Made by a program: the position numbers and the translations under genes. Shown here piece by piece: positions 10,757 through 23,900 of a DNA stretch of 51,825 nt. This DNA is from Pelargonium nanum (lineage: Eukaryota; Streptophyta; Magnoliopsida; Geraniales; Geraniaceae), in contig JAYMTF010000120.1 in assembly GCA_036897485.1 (NCBI GenBank), positions 1 to 51,825 of the forward strand, written 5' to 3'. Every line of letters begins with the position of its first letter. Positions within the stretch are counted from its first letter, which is position 1. The notes below the pieces were generated by a model. It worked only from the letters and a program-made list of their open reading frames with translations. It was not told where the DNA came from and did not search any database.

Positions 10757-10890
10757 GTAATAGCAATGCACAAAACTGATGGAAATGGGTGAAAGAGACA
10801 GCAAACCTAGATCTCCGGCGAGAGGCAGAGACAGAGAAGCAGAGAGCAGAGTGGAGAGTGGAGGCAGAGACAGATCTGAGTTCTAAGTTT

Positions 10891-11158
10891 TAACCCTAAA
10901 TTGTACTGTACCTACGGAAATCAATATTATATCATTTATTTGCTAAGATAAGTTTTTTTTCTTTTTTTAACTTCGTTTATTTTTTTAGTTCACTTTTTAT
11001 TTAAAAAATTGTATTTTGTCCTAAATTTTGTGAGTGACGTGGCAACAAATATGTAAGATATATAATTATATATTTTATATTTATGCGTTTAAAATTAAAT
11101 TAATTGAATGGGAAATTGCATATAACTTTTTTTTTAAAGTAACTTTGTATTATATTAA
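10891..11158 (-). promoter_or_regulatory. Probable RanGAP promoter region
   Basis: AT-rich DNA directly upstream of the CT-rich leader exon. No clear TATA box at the expected distance; the region is assigned as promoter by position only. Confidence 0.35.
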
Positions 11159-11578
11159 TTATAGATCAAACATTACAAATATGAAATAGTCTACCCATTC
11201 CTCCAAGTCTAACACAGAACACGACGAACTAGCTGAAACATAAGTCGCCCGATTCGCAGACTTACTAACAAAACCAAAATCTATATTAGCTTTATGCTCA
11301 GCAAGATTCAAGATATCACTCACACTCAAACTGGAGACATTGATTTTATCCTCCCATTCAATCTGCACAACTTCTACGACTTGAGATGTATCAAAGTCCG
11401 CCACAAAACCACTTCCAACAAAGGAAGACAAATCAAAACTTCTAACTCGAGAAGACAAAACTAAACTTCCAACAAGTATGTCATTTAATACATATGATTT
11501 TATCAGTATCATATATTTTCTCAAAATTGTTTTGTCAATTAAATTTAATTGAAAAATCATTTTCTCATCACTATACAT
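11159..11578 (-). pseudogene. Relic of an RNase H-like domain (non-LTR retrotransposon type)
   Basis: A 139-codon open frame whose C-terminal half (VSDILNLAEHKANIDFGFV, then SKSANRATYVSA) resembles the end of the RNase H-like domain (RVT_3) found in plant LINE-derived proteins, where a VxRxANxxAHxLA motif is typical. The N-terminal part of the domain, with its acidic catalytic residues, is missing, and no reverse transcriptase lies nearby. I treat it as a decayed fragment. The assignment rests on one short motif and could be wrong. Confidence 0.45.
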
Positions 11579-12024
11579 AACAAGTTATTATAATTTTCAT
11601 ATTACCCTTTATATTCTCATAAATATTACTCCCACAGTCAAATGAGTGCACATTTGAATGAATAAATAGTCGTCAAGCATTTTGCTCGTCCAAGTTACCG
11701 TAGGGGTCATTTGAAACTTTGGAATCATTTTCACGACAAAAAGTCATAATCCAAACATGGAAATTGAGAATCTCATTCCTAGTTCTCATTCTGAACAAAG
11801 ATTCTAATCCAAACGCTAGTATTGAAAGTTTGCGGTAGCAATGATAACAAAAATAATGATGATGATACAGATCTGTACAAATCCTATGCAGGAGTTCTTG
11901 TGTTCGCCAAACCAGCATTTACACATTGGAAAAGAAAAAAACGCTCGAAGCGAAGGAAAAGAATTTTGTTCCCAAGGATGGCAAACAGCTTCCCGGGATT
12001 GCTACCTGCGATCCCTTTTCAGAC
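11579..12024. other. Intergenic region and likely VPS20 3' UTR
   Basis: No gene seen. The part next to the VPS20 stop codon at 12025 is presumably its 3' UTR on the minus strand. Confidence 0.5.
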
Positions 12025-15000
12025 TTAAGCCGGCAATGGTTCCTCCATAACTGCATAGCAAGAAAGCAATTAAGTTTCCAATAGATCCCTATTTGTGTGT
12101 GTATGAGAGAGAGAGAGGAAGGGAGGGAGGGAGAGACCTTTTCTCGTGGAGATCTCCGCTTTGGGAGCATCGGCAACTGGTGTTTTGGTAGGAACATCGG
12201 GAAGATCCAACGTGTCTTCTTGTTCTTCGGGAGCTGATGTAGACGCGGGAACTTCTGGAAGATCTTGAAGCGTGACCTAAATTATGCCAAAAAGGGTTCA
12301 AGCAACAGATAGACACATTATCATTTGAATGCAACAGAATCACCAAGTTGCCAAAATCTCAAGCAAAATGATCATAACTAACTCAATGGAAAGAGAAAAA
12401 ATGAAACATATAAATGTAGTGTTTGGATTATAAATTTAGTCCAAGAACGGGAATGAAAATTTCATTCTTCATGTTAGAATTATGATTTTTGGGTCGTTAG
12501 AATTTGAAAGGGAAAAAAGATAATATGCCAATATCCCGTGTAATACAACAACGTATTATTTGCACGAAAAATTGCAAACTCTGAACAGTCATTTCTAGCA
12601 TTCCATAAACAAGAAAAAAAATTGCTTGAGAACAGAAGATGTGACAATATGTTTGCAACTTTGCATAAGTACCGTAGACTCACATAGCTTATCAAAGCCT
12701 GAAACTCAGGACCATTATGGTTTAGCATTTTGGGTTATTGACAAAGAAGAGAACAATCGATTCGAATAAAAATGTACATACCTGAGTTTCCAAGTTCTCG
12801 AATTCTGCCAAAATCTCCTCTTCATCTTCAGCTGATAATTGCTCTCCCAGAGCTGCATTAATTTCCTAAAAAAATCATAACAAATGTAGACATTATTTAT
12901 CAATGTTTGTAACAAAAAGGAGAAAATAAAGAGTAAAAACTGGAACAGAAAGTCCTGAAAATTTGCATGGACAAATTTATCGGGTACACCCATAAGGTCA
13001 AATAAGATTTAAGAAAAGTGAGGATTAAGCTTACATCTTGATAAGCTTTTGCTTCAGCAGTATCATCCATCAGTTTTTGAACATCCATCAGGTCGATCTC
13101 ACTTTGCATTGCTTTAATTGCACTATTACCGGACTTTAAGCTCTCAAAAACAGCTTTCTGCTTACTTGTCAGTTCGATATCTGCTAACTGAAACAAAATA
13201 TATATTGGAACTAGTACAAAACAAATCCAATAGAACACAATCAAGTGAAGTCTCAACCCAAGAGTTCATGGCTAAGACTCGGTCCATCATCTCACTGGCT
13301 CGACATAGTCTCAGCCATTAACTCTTCCGTTGAGATTCTTTTTTCTCTTCCTAATTTCCTACACTTGTTTGTAACGGCACTCAGTGGTGGAATCGGTAGC
13401 TACAAGTGTCCTAAAATTTGTGGACAGTTGAGAAAAGTGTTTGAATAGTTAAAACAAAAAAGTAAGCAGTCATTGGTTCAAACTTCAATCTAACTTACTT
13501 GTTGTTCAACATTAAGGAGCCAGGTATCGACTTGCTTCAATAGTTCTTCTTGTGTCTTCTTCTTCTTCAACGCTAACAAGGCTCTGTCTTTTTTCTTCTC
13601 GCGGATCAAGACTTTCGCAGCTTCCTTTTCTGATTCAATGATAGCATAGAGCTGAAAGAAATATATAAGAGGCAAGGCTCATGTAAGAGAACACACCAAG
13701 AGAAGCTCCTATGTAATATGAATTTAAAGCATCGCTATGACAAAAAATTTAAGCAGGCAAAATTGTGAACAGCGCAAGAATAAAATCATTTGCAGAATCA
13801 CAAAGTAGCAAAGAGCAGTAACAGCAGTTACACTATTTTAGGTGAATAATCAAATGCATCAAAAGCACGTCCAAAAACAAAATAAGTTATCAACATTTAA
13901 ACATGTGAAAAAAATTCTGAAGATTGAGCTTTAGAGCATTGATACTTCGAACTAAAATCCATTAAGCAGCATATTATGAATAACAACTAAACCCTATAAT
14001 CATTTCAAATTGATTTAAATTAACAACTAACACACACACACACACACCTCTATCAGTTATTGATCAACAAAAAATCTTTGGAAGATTGGGCTAAAGAGTA
14101 AAGAGCAATGATTCTTTTTACTTAAACCCATTAAGCAGCATATTATGAATAATTAAATCCTATAACCATTTCAAAGTTATCTACATCAACAAGTTTCCAA
14201 TCCAACTACCAATTTCACCAACAACACACACACCTCTACCAGTTATCGACGACAAAACATGCAGCATATTATGAATAATTACACCCAATAATCACTTCAA
14301 TTTGATCTAAGTTAACAAGTTTTCAATCCAACTACAGACTTCACCAGCATCACTCCTCTATTAGTTATTGATCAACCAAAAACACTTCGGATAATTGAGC
14401 TTTAGAGCATTGATACTTCTAAAAACCCATTTAGCCGCACGTCATGAATGATTAAACACTACAATCATTTCAAATTGACCAAAATTAACAACTCTCCAAT
14501 CCAACTACAGATTTCACCAACAACGCGCACCTCTATCAATCATTGATCAACAACAAAACTTCTGGCAGATTGAGCTTCGAGCATTGACCCTTCAACTAAA
14601 ATCCATTAAGCAGCATTTCACTAACAAAACACTCAACTCTATAAATTATTGAGCATTGATCCTTCTAACTAAAACCCATTATCATTTCAAATTGATCTAA
14701 ATTAACAACTCTTGAATCCAACTACAGATTCCACCAACAACACACTTCAATCAATCATTGATCAAAAAAAAAAAAAAAAACTTGAAACTAAAGTCACACC
14801 AAGCCACTTGATCTCAAAATCTTCAACAATCAAAGATACCACAAAAATTCCCAACTTGCAAAAGTCAATCAAAACTAGCAGAACTGACCCAAAACCAGCT
14901 CACACATACAAAAATGAGACAAATTTACCACAAACAATAATTGAAAACGAAAATTGAAGAACTAGAGACGATCAAGGACCTCATTTTGGTACTTGGCAAG

Positions 15001-15081
15001 CTTGCGTCTTTGAGTCTTGAGAGAGAGGATGGCTTTGTCAACCTCGGTGATTTTCGGCTTCTTCGCAAGCAAATTACCCAT
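12025..15081 (-). CDS. VPS20: ESCRT-III subunit VPS20 (CHMP6/SNF7 family)
   Basis: VPS20 nucleates ESCRT-III on endosomes downstream of ESCRT-II, leading to SNF7 polymerisation and sorting of ubiquitinated cargo into multivesicular bodies. Six exons join in frame: 14980-15081, 13499-13651, 13035-13187, 12782-12865, 12138-12276 and 12025-12050, giving 218 residues, the usual length. The protein starts [15 protein letters not shown], so Gly2 is a likely N-myristoylation site as in CHMP6. The basic helix [16 protein letters not shown] follows, then [20 protein letters not shown], the core [18 protein letters not shown], the [20 protein letters not shown] segment and an acidic proline-rich tail ending KVMEEPLPA. 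The last exon is only 26 nt and is supported by the conserved C terminus. Exon 1 ends at GAG|GTCCTT, a weaker donor, but the joined protein fits the family. Confidence 0.93.
12109..12137. repeat. GA/GGGA low-complexity tract beside the VPS20 exon 5 donor
   Basis: GAGAGAGAGA followed by three GGGA units lies immediately inside intron 5, so the transcribed strand is a pure pyrimidine tract directly after the 5' splice site. Confidence 0.7.
13918..14765. repeat. Diverged tandem repeat array in VPS20 intron 1
   Basis: About six imperfect copies of a unit of roughly 125-175 bp fill most of intron 1 (13652-14979). The anchor word GCAGCATATTATGAATAA or a variant occurs at about 13966, 14135, 14261, 14434 and 14610. 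Between anchors recur GAGCATTGATACTTC, ACTAAAACCCATTAA, CAATCATTTCAAATTGATC, AACTACAGATTTCACCAACA and CCTCTATCA-TTATTGATCAA. A short (CA)n lies at 14033-14047 in one copy. No terminal inverted repeats or coding sequence. Confidence 0.85.
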
Positions 15082-17639
15082 CTTTCTCAAGTGGGTTTTG
15101 AGCGATTCTTGCCAATTTATCGGTATGACAGAGAATTGGAGCTGGGAATTTCAGAAACCCTAGGTTGCTAGAGCTCAGAGAAGGTCCGATCCCAAGTCCT
15201 TACTCTTTGTCTCTCTGTCAATGAAAGCCTCTGGCTTTTCAGTTGAAGAGTCCAATGTGGAAAACAAATTATAAATAAAACAATTATACAAAATAATATA
15301 TTTAAAAAATTCATTATCCATGTAAATAAATTTATATTTTTTTCGAAAAAGAAAATAATAAATTTATATATTTGAAAGTTGCTGAATTTATAAAAAGTCA
15401 ATTGATTCGGTTAAAAACGAACCGAACTGTTTTACTTTTTAAGAATTTTAATTTTAATGTGTGAATGTAAATCGTTCATAAGTAAACCATCTGGAATCTA
15501 TGTAAATTTATAAAATCAACCTAAACTTCCCTATCTACAAGTTCAACCATTACAAAGATAATGTTATAAACTGGAAAACTTGTCCATATCACACTTGAAA
15601 TGCATTCTATAATTGTTAAAATCGAATAAATATAATTTTGTTAAAAATCTGCAAATCCACTGATGAATGTACGAAAGTGATGCATATGTAAGTACACGTG
15701 TCGAAGAGTATGTGCGTCAATCTTTTTTCTTTGTACATTCTTCTAGAAATTCCACGCGCACCCAAAACATATCTCTTGTTTTTGCGAGTTCATATTGCAT
15801 TTGGGCCAATTTTTGGGTCCAATCAGGCATAACCGCAAGAATCGTCACATTTTATTTGTAAAACTCTGGCCAATCCAGTTATTTGGATCTCCCAACCCCT
15901 ATATCAGGACTTTTGAACCAAAGCCTACAAAATTCAACTCAAAACCCGAATCGACATCTCTGCGGTATTTCATATTTTGTTCTTTGGGCAAAAGAGAACC
16001 AACCAAATTACTAGACTCCACACTCTTTTAACACAAACATGAAGCACCTATTGAAAGATTCACTATTCTTTGTCTCCTTCAAGTACCAACTTCATAGAGA
16101 TTGATTGTTTTGGGTATTAGTTGAATATTTATTGCTTGCTATAAACATATTTACTTGCAAGCTTAGATTTGGACTTGAACTTTTAAAGAAAATGTTGGTT
16201 GGAAGTTGACATCAACCTAAACCACATTAGCAAAAAGTGAATAAAGAAGCAATAAGGTATCAACATACCCAATTTCCACTATAATTTGTTTTGATGGTTT
16301 TCTAGATTGCATTGTTTGGCAATGTAACTTACTTTCTGTCGTCGTAAAAAAGTCATTTTATCGAATTATGCGATGACCAATAAACTTACGTGTTTGCATA
16401 TAATTAAGAGTGAATTTGTAGACGAACATTTATGAGTGCAAAATTTAGACAAGATTGAACTTACAAACAACGATCGGTGTGAAATCAAATGCAATACTTA
16501 ATTTTTGAAGAATTGCAAACAATTATAGATAGACTTACTAACATTTATGAGTACGCGAAATTGTAAATGATACATACAAATTTTGTTTTTGTAAACTTAT
16601 TATATGATTAGGTAAATTCAACTACAAATTTATAGACAAATTTAATGCTCAATTAATGGTTGTTTTTATCAATTAATTAAGTAATAATTAGATTATTTTC
16701 ACTGAGACTTAATTGATTATTTCACAAAGTTACTGGTTTGATTTAGTCAAATCAATTGTTAAGGTGACAACCAAAATAATTATATTTTTATTATACTTTT
16801 GAGAGGTGAATTAATTATTTTCGGGCTAGTCGAGCCAAACAAACCCACACGCTTTAAACCTAAATACTTGAAACTCGTTTCCTATTCATATCGGGTTCGA
16901 GACAAGTCTTTTATAATCATCACATACCCGCACAAACCTAATTTTGGCCAAGTTCGAAAAACGTCACCCTTTAGCTATAATGCACTTGCATCAAACACGG
17001 ATCTGACAATTTGAACCCAAATATACAAACCTCAAAAACCAATTTGCATTTATTTAAGGTTCAACTTGAATAAAATAGACCTGATAATTTTTTTAGTCGA
17101 GTCTAGTTGAGCGAACCCACATATTTTACACGTGAAAACCCAAAATTCAATCAAAAACCCGCGACTCATTTCCCTTTTCCCTTTTCAGATCGGTTTCAAG
17201 TTAAGCCTTCCAACCCAATTCCGAGAATCCATACCCAAAATCTGAATTGTCAATTCTAATAAAAAAACAAGAAAGTTATTATTGAAAAGCCCATTATAAT
17301 TAGTGACCCAAACAGAGCCTAACACAAACCATTGACCTCAGTGGAGTCAGATTCCGGTAACGTAACCGTTTCCGGTATTAATTTCTTTTCCATTTCCCGG
17401 AAAAGAAAAAAATCAAAAACTTTCCCGGAAAAAAAGAGAAAAAAAATCAAGAAATTCCTTGACCAAACCAAGAAAAAAATTTGAAAAATAAAATAAAATT
17501 CAAATTGTTTCCAAAAAATAATTAATCAAAATAATAATAATCTTTTAACAAATAAAACAAAATCGTATTAATGGCAAATTCATCACAAAAATGGAAGCTA
17601 ACTGAATGTGAAAAAGATAAAAACAAGTGTAAAATCACT
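15082..17639. other. Gene-free interval between VPS20 and ubinuclein
   Basis: No supported gene on either strand; the open frames here are short and have no recognisable motifs. The first 150 bases are the VPS20 leader and promoter. About 16820-17260 is rich in AACCC/CCCGA words (ACCCGC, GGGTTCGAG), a composition shared with 29200-29700, 39550-40030 and 45280-45500. About 17400-17560 is A-rich. Confidence 0.6.
17076..17258. mobile_element. Possible small hAT-like MITE
   Basis: The left end TAGACCTGATAATTTTTTTA and the reverse complement of the right end, TAGAATTGACAATTCAGA, are imperfect inverted repeats of the TAGANNTGANAATT type. The flanks share AATAAAA with a one- or two-base shift (17068-17075 and 17259-17266), which is weak support for an 8-bp duplication in an A-rich context. 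Confidence 0.35.
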
Positions 17640-17925
17640 CTCTTTCTCTCACTTTCTCTCACAATTTCCCAGGAAACAAACACAGCACTGTGAGCCTAAT
17701 GTTCGGCTCCAAAAATCTGATTCTTCGTGTTTTGAATCTCTCTCCTTCTTCTTCTTCGTCGTCGCTGCCGAATTCTCCGTCTCAATCTGCCCTAGCTGTT
17801 CGATTTTGAAGCAATTCGAGTCTTGATCCTCTCCCATTGTCGCTCCAGTTCAATTTTTCTCAGTTTTTAGCCCTAGAAACTGGTTCAGAGACCGTTTAGT
17901 TTTCGAATTTTCAGGAGCTCAATTC
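17640..17925 (+). promoter_or_regulatory. Ubinuclein leader with CT-rich tracts
   Basis: CTCTCTTTCTCTCACTTTCTC-type pyrimidine tracts at 17638-17665 and TCTTCTTCTTCGTC at about 17747-17762 are typical of plant core promoters and 5' UTRs. The coding start at 17926 follows GAGCTCAATTC. No clear TATA box. Confidence 0.5.
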
Positions 17926-20900
17926 ATGGATGCTGAAAAGAGCAATACTGGCGGCGGCGGCGGCGGTGGTGAAGGTTCTTCGTCAACCTCCAAGCCGGCG
18001 ACGGTTTGTTACGATTACGGAGGTAGGTTGGTGTTCGATATTGAGCTGACGCCTGGTGAGACCACAATTGTGTCCTGGAAGAAGCTGCTCCGGGACCATA
18101 ATAAGGCTAAAGCTCAGCGTCCTCCTCCTCCTGCTGCTGCTGCTGCTGCTGTTGGAGCGGCTTCTTCGCCTTTCTCTGTTGCTCAGCCCGCACTGGTATG
18201 GCTTTCTTTTTGGAACTTACTTGTTTGGATGGTTTGCTGAATCCAATTCCTACTGTGTTTTGCTTGGAATTGCAGTTTTTGTGTTTTGTGCTCTCTTTTT
18301 TTGCATTGGATTTAGTTAGGAATTTGTTGTTGACTGTGGAATGTGAGTTTGTTGTTTGATTGTTTTTGTGGTTTATGCCACTCTCTTACTGAATTGAACT
18401 AGTTGATAGCAGGTTGATGAATGTGATTGTGTTTTGTATTGATCACAATTGAATGAAACTGAAATTGGTACTGGAAGAGTGACTTGTGTACACATTGCGT
18501 GAAAGGAATGCGATTTATGCGTATGGTTGAGGATTTGTTGTAGACAGTGGAATGCAAGGTGTATGTGTTGGAGTTATAGTTGTGTTTTGATTGTTTTTGC
18601 AGTTTTTTCTACTTTCTCACTGAATTGAACTTAGTTTATACTTGATAGCAGGTTGATAAATGTGATTGTGATTTGTATCAATGACAATTGAATGAAGCTG
18701 AAATTGATAGTGGAAGTGTTACTTGTGTACACATTGCACGAAAGGAATGTGATTTATATGCTTGTGATGGTTCTTTGTAGTATCTTTTTTCTCAATCTTA
18801 ATTGATTAGTTTGTTAGTTTGGGATTTGCAATGTAATGAGTTTCAGTTTGGCATCTTAACTTGTCTTTAACTCTCGTAAACAGTGTTCTAACTGGTTAGT
18901 GGATAGCAGATTAATAACTGTGATTGTAATTTATATTTATGTCAATTGAATGAAACTGAAATTGATAGTGGAAGTGTTACTTGTGTACACATTGCATGAA
19001 AGGAATGTGATTTATGCGTATGCTTGTGATGGTTCTTTGTAGTATCTTTTCCTAAATCTTACTTGATTAGTGTGTTAGCTTGGCATTTGCAATGTAATGT
19101 GTTTCTGTTTGGCTTCTTAACTCATCTTTAACTCTAGTAAAAATTTATGTCAATTGGATGACACTGAAATCGATAGTTGAAGTGTTACTTGTGGACACAT
19201 TGCACGAAAGGAATGCAATTTATGCGTATGCTTGTGATGGCTCTTTGTACTATTTTTTCCTCAGTCTTACTTGATTAGTTAGTTTATTTGTGATTTGCAA
19301 TGTAACGGGTTTCAGTGGGCTTCTTAATTTGTCTTTAACTCTCATAAATCATTTACTATATACATTGGTCTAACTATGGCTTAATTAGATGATAGGACCA
19401 ATATTTTTTATGATTGAACTGTTGTGATAACTGGGATTCTAAATTTATATTTATGACAATTTAATGAAACTGAAATTCGTAGTGGGAAGAAGTGTCAATT
19501 GTGTACACATTGCACGAACGGAATGCAATTTCTGCATAATCATGTGATTGTTGTTTCTTGTTTGTGGAATGTTATCATCGATCTTAGTTGATTAGTTTGT
19601 TAATAGAGGATTTGCAATATAATGCATCTTTGTTCTGCTTCTCAACTTATATATGTACTGTATATATTGTTCTAACTGTGGCTTAAGATGGTGGGATCAA
19701 CATCTCTGCTGATTGAACTGTTGTGAAAACTGAGATTGTAATGCCAATTTTAATGAAACTGAAATTCATAGTGGGAAAAGTGTTACTTGTGTACACATTG
19801 CACAAACAGAATACAATTTATGCATAAGCTGGTCATGGTTGTTTGTAGATTGTTATCATCAATCTTAGTTGATTAATTGTTGATAGAGTGTTTGGAATAT
19901 AATGCATTTCAGTTTTGCTTCTTAACTTATCTTTAACTCCCATGGATCATATACCATATATATTGTTCTAACTGTGGCTTAAGATGATGGGGATCAACAA
20001 TTCTGATTGCGGAATTGTTGCGATCAACCAATTCAATTATTGGACTTCACAATGGACTGTATAAGGCATGCTAATTCAATAAATGTTTGTCTCTTTCTAG
20101 AATCTTTTTGCTTCATCACTGGCCAAAGAGGAACTCCATTATTACTAGTGCATAGGCCGTTTTAATTTAAATTATGGTATATGATTGTCACGCTTGAACA
20201 TTGGCACAAGTGGGAACTTTGATTCCCAGTTTTGATTTGATTTAATTGCTGTATAGATCATGGATACAATACATAAATGTCTTAAATTGAACCTCTGTTA
20301 GTTTGTTTATATTTATTTGCTCTAGTCTCTTTCCTTATGTGTCTAGGCATCACCATATGATTGCAACTTTGATTTCCAAATAGAAAACATTATATTTACA
20401 TTAAGTATTAACTGAATAAAACGCTTAGGTTTGGTTGAGCTGCAAACAGGAATGACACATCACACATGTCACAGTAATCATCATTGGACCAATACTGGTT
20501 TTAGGGGAAGGATACACATGTAATTTATGACTCAAAATTCTTTGAGCTTTCCGGGAATTGATCCTTTGCAGGTAGAAGGATGGAACAGAGAATATATTGC
20601 ATTTATTGGTGAACGTACACTTAAAACCTACCATGATACCCAAAATGGGATACTGCCCTTTGGTTTAACAAAATTTCACCAATATTCATTATTTACTTCA
20701 ATAGAGGGAATCTTGGTTCAAAACACAAGCATAAGTGAGCTTCGAAAGTTCCTTAACTAACGGAAAGTTTATCTGCTGTGGCACATGCTATCTCCAGTGC
20801 ACCTGCTATTGTGATCAGAGCTGTGCATAAGATATTACACTGTTTTTTTTTCTCCCCTCAAAGAATGTATGCAGAAGAGTTAATATCTTGTTAATAAAAT

Positions 20901-23900
20901 ATGTAAGATCATGAATGATAATGTGATTGTTTTCTGTTACTAATTGGACACATATGAGCTTAGTATTATTGTTCCCGGAGTTCACGCTTGCATGACCTAT
21001 CCATTCGTGATATAAAATGTTGCATTTCACAAGGAACTCTTTGCCCTCATATTTTCTAGTCTTTCTTGAGTGTTGATGAGTGGACTTATATCTATATGTT
21101 TATGTAGGACCAAGCTATGGAGTCCAAACCTGAGGATGCGCCTCCATCTAATCGGTTTAGTGCTGTTGTTGAGAAGATTGAGCGACTCTATGTGGTATAC
21201 AACTTCAACTTCAAAAATAAATCTGGTTCACTTTTCTAGCTCTTAAACTTTATTTTCTCAGTGGAAGTCTGATATTGGTTAGTGCTTGACAGCACTGCAA
21301 ATTATGTGTTCTCTCTCTCTCTCAGGCCTCCCTTATCAAACATATGTGCATTTGTGCAAATGCTTTCTCTTTTTTCTTTCTCGGCCTCTCTAGGCCTTCA
21401 ATTTTGTGGGTTTGATCAAATATTGCTCTACCACCTCACCACTGTTTATATTCAAAGTGATTTATGTTATTTTTATTGAGATGTTAGCTACATCCAAACA
21501 CTTGTTGTTTTTATGATTAATTCTAAGATTTTGTGTCATATGGCCTTGTGAATTGTGATGGCATTATTTTCAGGGAAAGCAAAGTAGCGATGAAGAAGAA
21601 CTTGATGATGTTCCTGATGATGATCAGTATGACACAGAGGATTCATTTATAGATGATACCGAGCTGGTTGGTTGTTGTTTCCATTTATTTAATATTGTTA
21701 TTTTCAGTTTACTATTATTAATGACAATGTCGATGAAAGTGTCAATATGCCTTTCTTTCTTTCTTTTTTAATTTTAAATTCATTGTACTTAAATTTTTTA
21801 ATTATCTTCCAAACAATGAATTTTGCAAACTCATTTCATGTTTAAACAATGCACATGTACGGTCTTTGTTGTTAGATTTAAGTTTCCTTCCACTTGTGCT
21901 CGAAACCAATCTGTATAGAGTATTGCAAAAAAAAAAATGTTACAGTTAAAATATGCTTTTATTTGAAAATTTCCTTGTTAGTTGATGTGTTTTTGTCTCT
22001 TATTATGCAGGATGAGTATTTTCAAGTTGATAAGGCAACTACCAAACATAATGGATTCTTTGTGAATAAGGGGAAATTGGAGCACATGTGAGCTTCTTGT
22101 GCCTATTCTTGTTAACAATCTTTCAGTTGTACAAGAATATCAAACTTGTTGATGTTTCTTGTACTTACCTTGAATCTTGATTTGGTATTGGGTGCACACC
22201 ATAACTTTTTCTGGGTATTTTCATATGGATACATCTTTGTTATTGACTTATTTCATATGCTAGACTTTGTTACAAATCTAGATGAATCTAAAGATGTAAA
22301 ACATGTTTAGATGTTTAATTGCTGTTTTTTATTAGGGGTGTAATCATTTTGGGTATAGCTTCCCATAATTATATTCGTCTTCCTTTGTTTCCTTTATATG
22401 TATGATCTGAAAAGATGCTAGAGATGATAAACAATTAGAGGATTGTCAAGGGTTAGGAAATATGGAGCAGCTAAGGATCTCATCTTCAGCATTAGTTATG
22501 TTGCAAGAAAGCCAAAATTTGACTAGTTGCTGCATCAAATATTAGGAAACCTGATACATAATTTAGTGAGGCTATTCTTACAACCTTAATTTTTCTCATA
22601 ACTTTCTTGCTAAGCTTACATGGCAAGATCGTCAGAAATGAGAACTAATACATGTAGGCTCTTTTGGTCATTGGAGTTACCTGTTTTCAAGTAGGGTTGT
22701 GACCAGAAGTTGCAGGTATATCAATTTCTGATAGGACTTGAACTTACATGCTAGAAGATATTATTGGGTCCTAGTCCTACACACTTTGTTTGCTAAATTT
22801 CTCTTAGAAGTCAAGTTCCTGATATATGTAATTAGCCAATTCAACCAAGAAATTTAAAATCTCTCTCTTTTGTGGCACTCAACACTATTCTCACTTGGCA
22901 CACCTAGAGTGTTATGATATTTCAGGAAACTAGGTCAAGATTAGGTTTTATTTACTACACGAGTTCCTGGAAATTAAAAGCAATAAGTTACTAAACACAA
23001 GGACAACAAGGCTATGAAATATTGAATGTTTAATATTACACTTGCTATAGAATATGATACACCTTTGGCTTCAGTGGTCTCTTTCTATATAGACTCTTAC
23101 TTTAAAGAAATAAAGGTAATAGGCTAAAAAGAGTGATAAAGGTAATAGGCTAAAAAAAGTGATAACGTAATGACGAGCGTTATGTTAGACCTATACAGTA
23201 AGGGGTTTCAACCACTTTCTTAACTCCCTTCGCTCTCTAACCTAACGAGCGAAGAACCTTTTCTCATTATTTCCCCTCTCTCATTTTATTCTCCTTTATG
23301 CTTCCCACTCCCATCCAACCAGCAAAGTTTAAGTGCAATGACCTGGAATGCAAGACGATAGTGAAAGAGATATTAGACTTTAGAGGGGTGATTTATGTGA
23401 TGATAACAATTCACTCTGATAATAAGCTAATGAAGAGACTAAAATTCAGATTAGCCATTTGGTATTTTCTATTTCTTAGGGTATAGCATTTATACCTAAG
23501 CCTAGGTTTCTATATGCATCTCCCCTATGTGAGATGCAATGTTTCATAGTGAACACAAGGGATTGGCTAATGATCAAGGCATCCCAACTCAGGTACTGAG
23601 TGACGTTTAATTTAAATCTCTGTCTCTCTGGGATCAATCAGTTACTGGATCTACCTTGCATTAACTAATGCAGAGTGGATGATAGCCAGATAGCCTCATC
23701 TCTATCTATTTGGATTAGTTAGGTGGACTAAGAGATACAGAAGCGTGTTGCTTGTGGCACAAAAATCAGAACAAAACTAAACAACAAAAAGATGCAATGC
23801 ATTAATGTGGAGAAATTGTCGTTTCTGAACTGTTAGTTCCTATCTGATGCAATGCATTAATGTGAGGATTGCATGGATTATATCATAGTTAAGTTCCATC

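Larger units (their letters stand above)
9233..10890 (-). other. RanGAP leader: 5' UTR exon and long leader intron
   Basis: On the minus strand a CT-rich stretch typical of a plant 5' UTR lies at 10807-10890 and ends in a donor-like CTAG|GTTTGC at 10807/10806. The acceptor TATGCAG lies at 9233, so the intron would be 10806-9233, about 1.57 kb. Leader introns of this kind often raise expression of housekeeping genes. The splice borders are read by eye; no transcript was seen. Confidence 0.6.
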
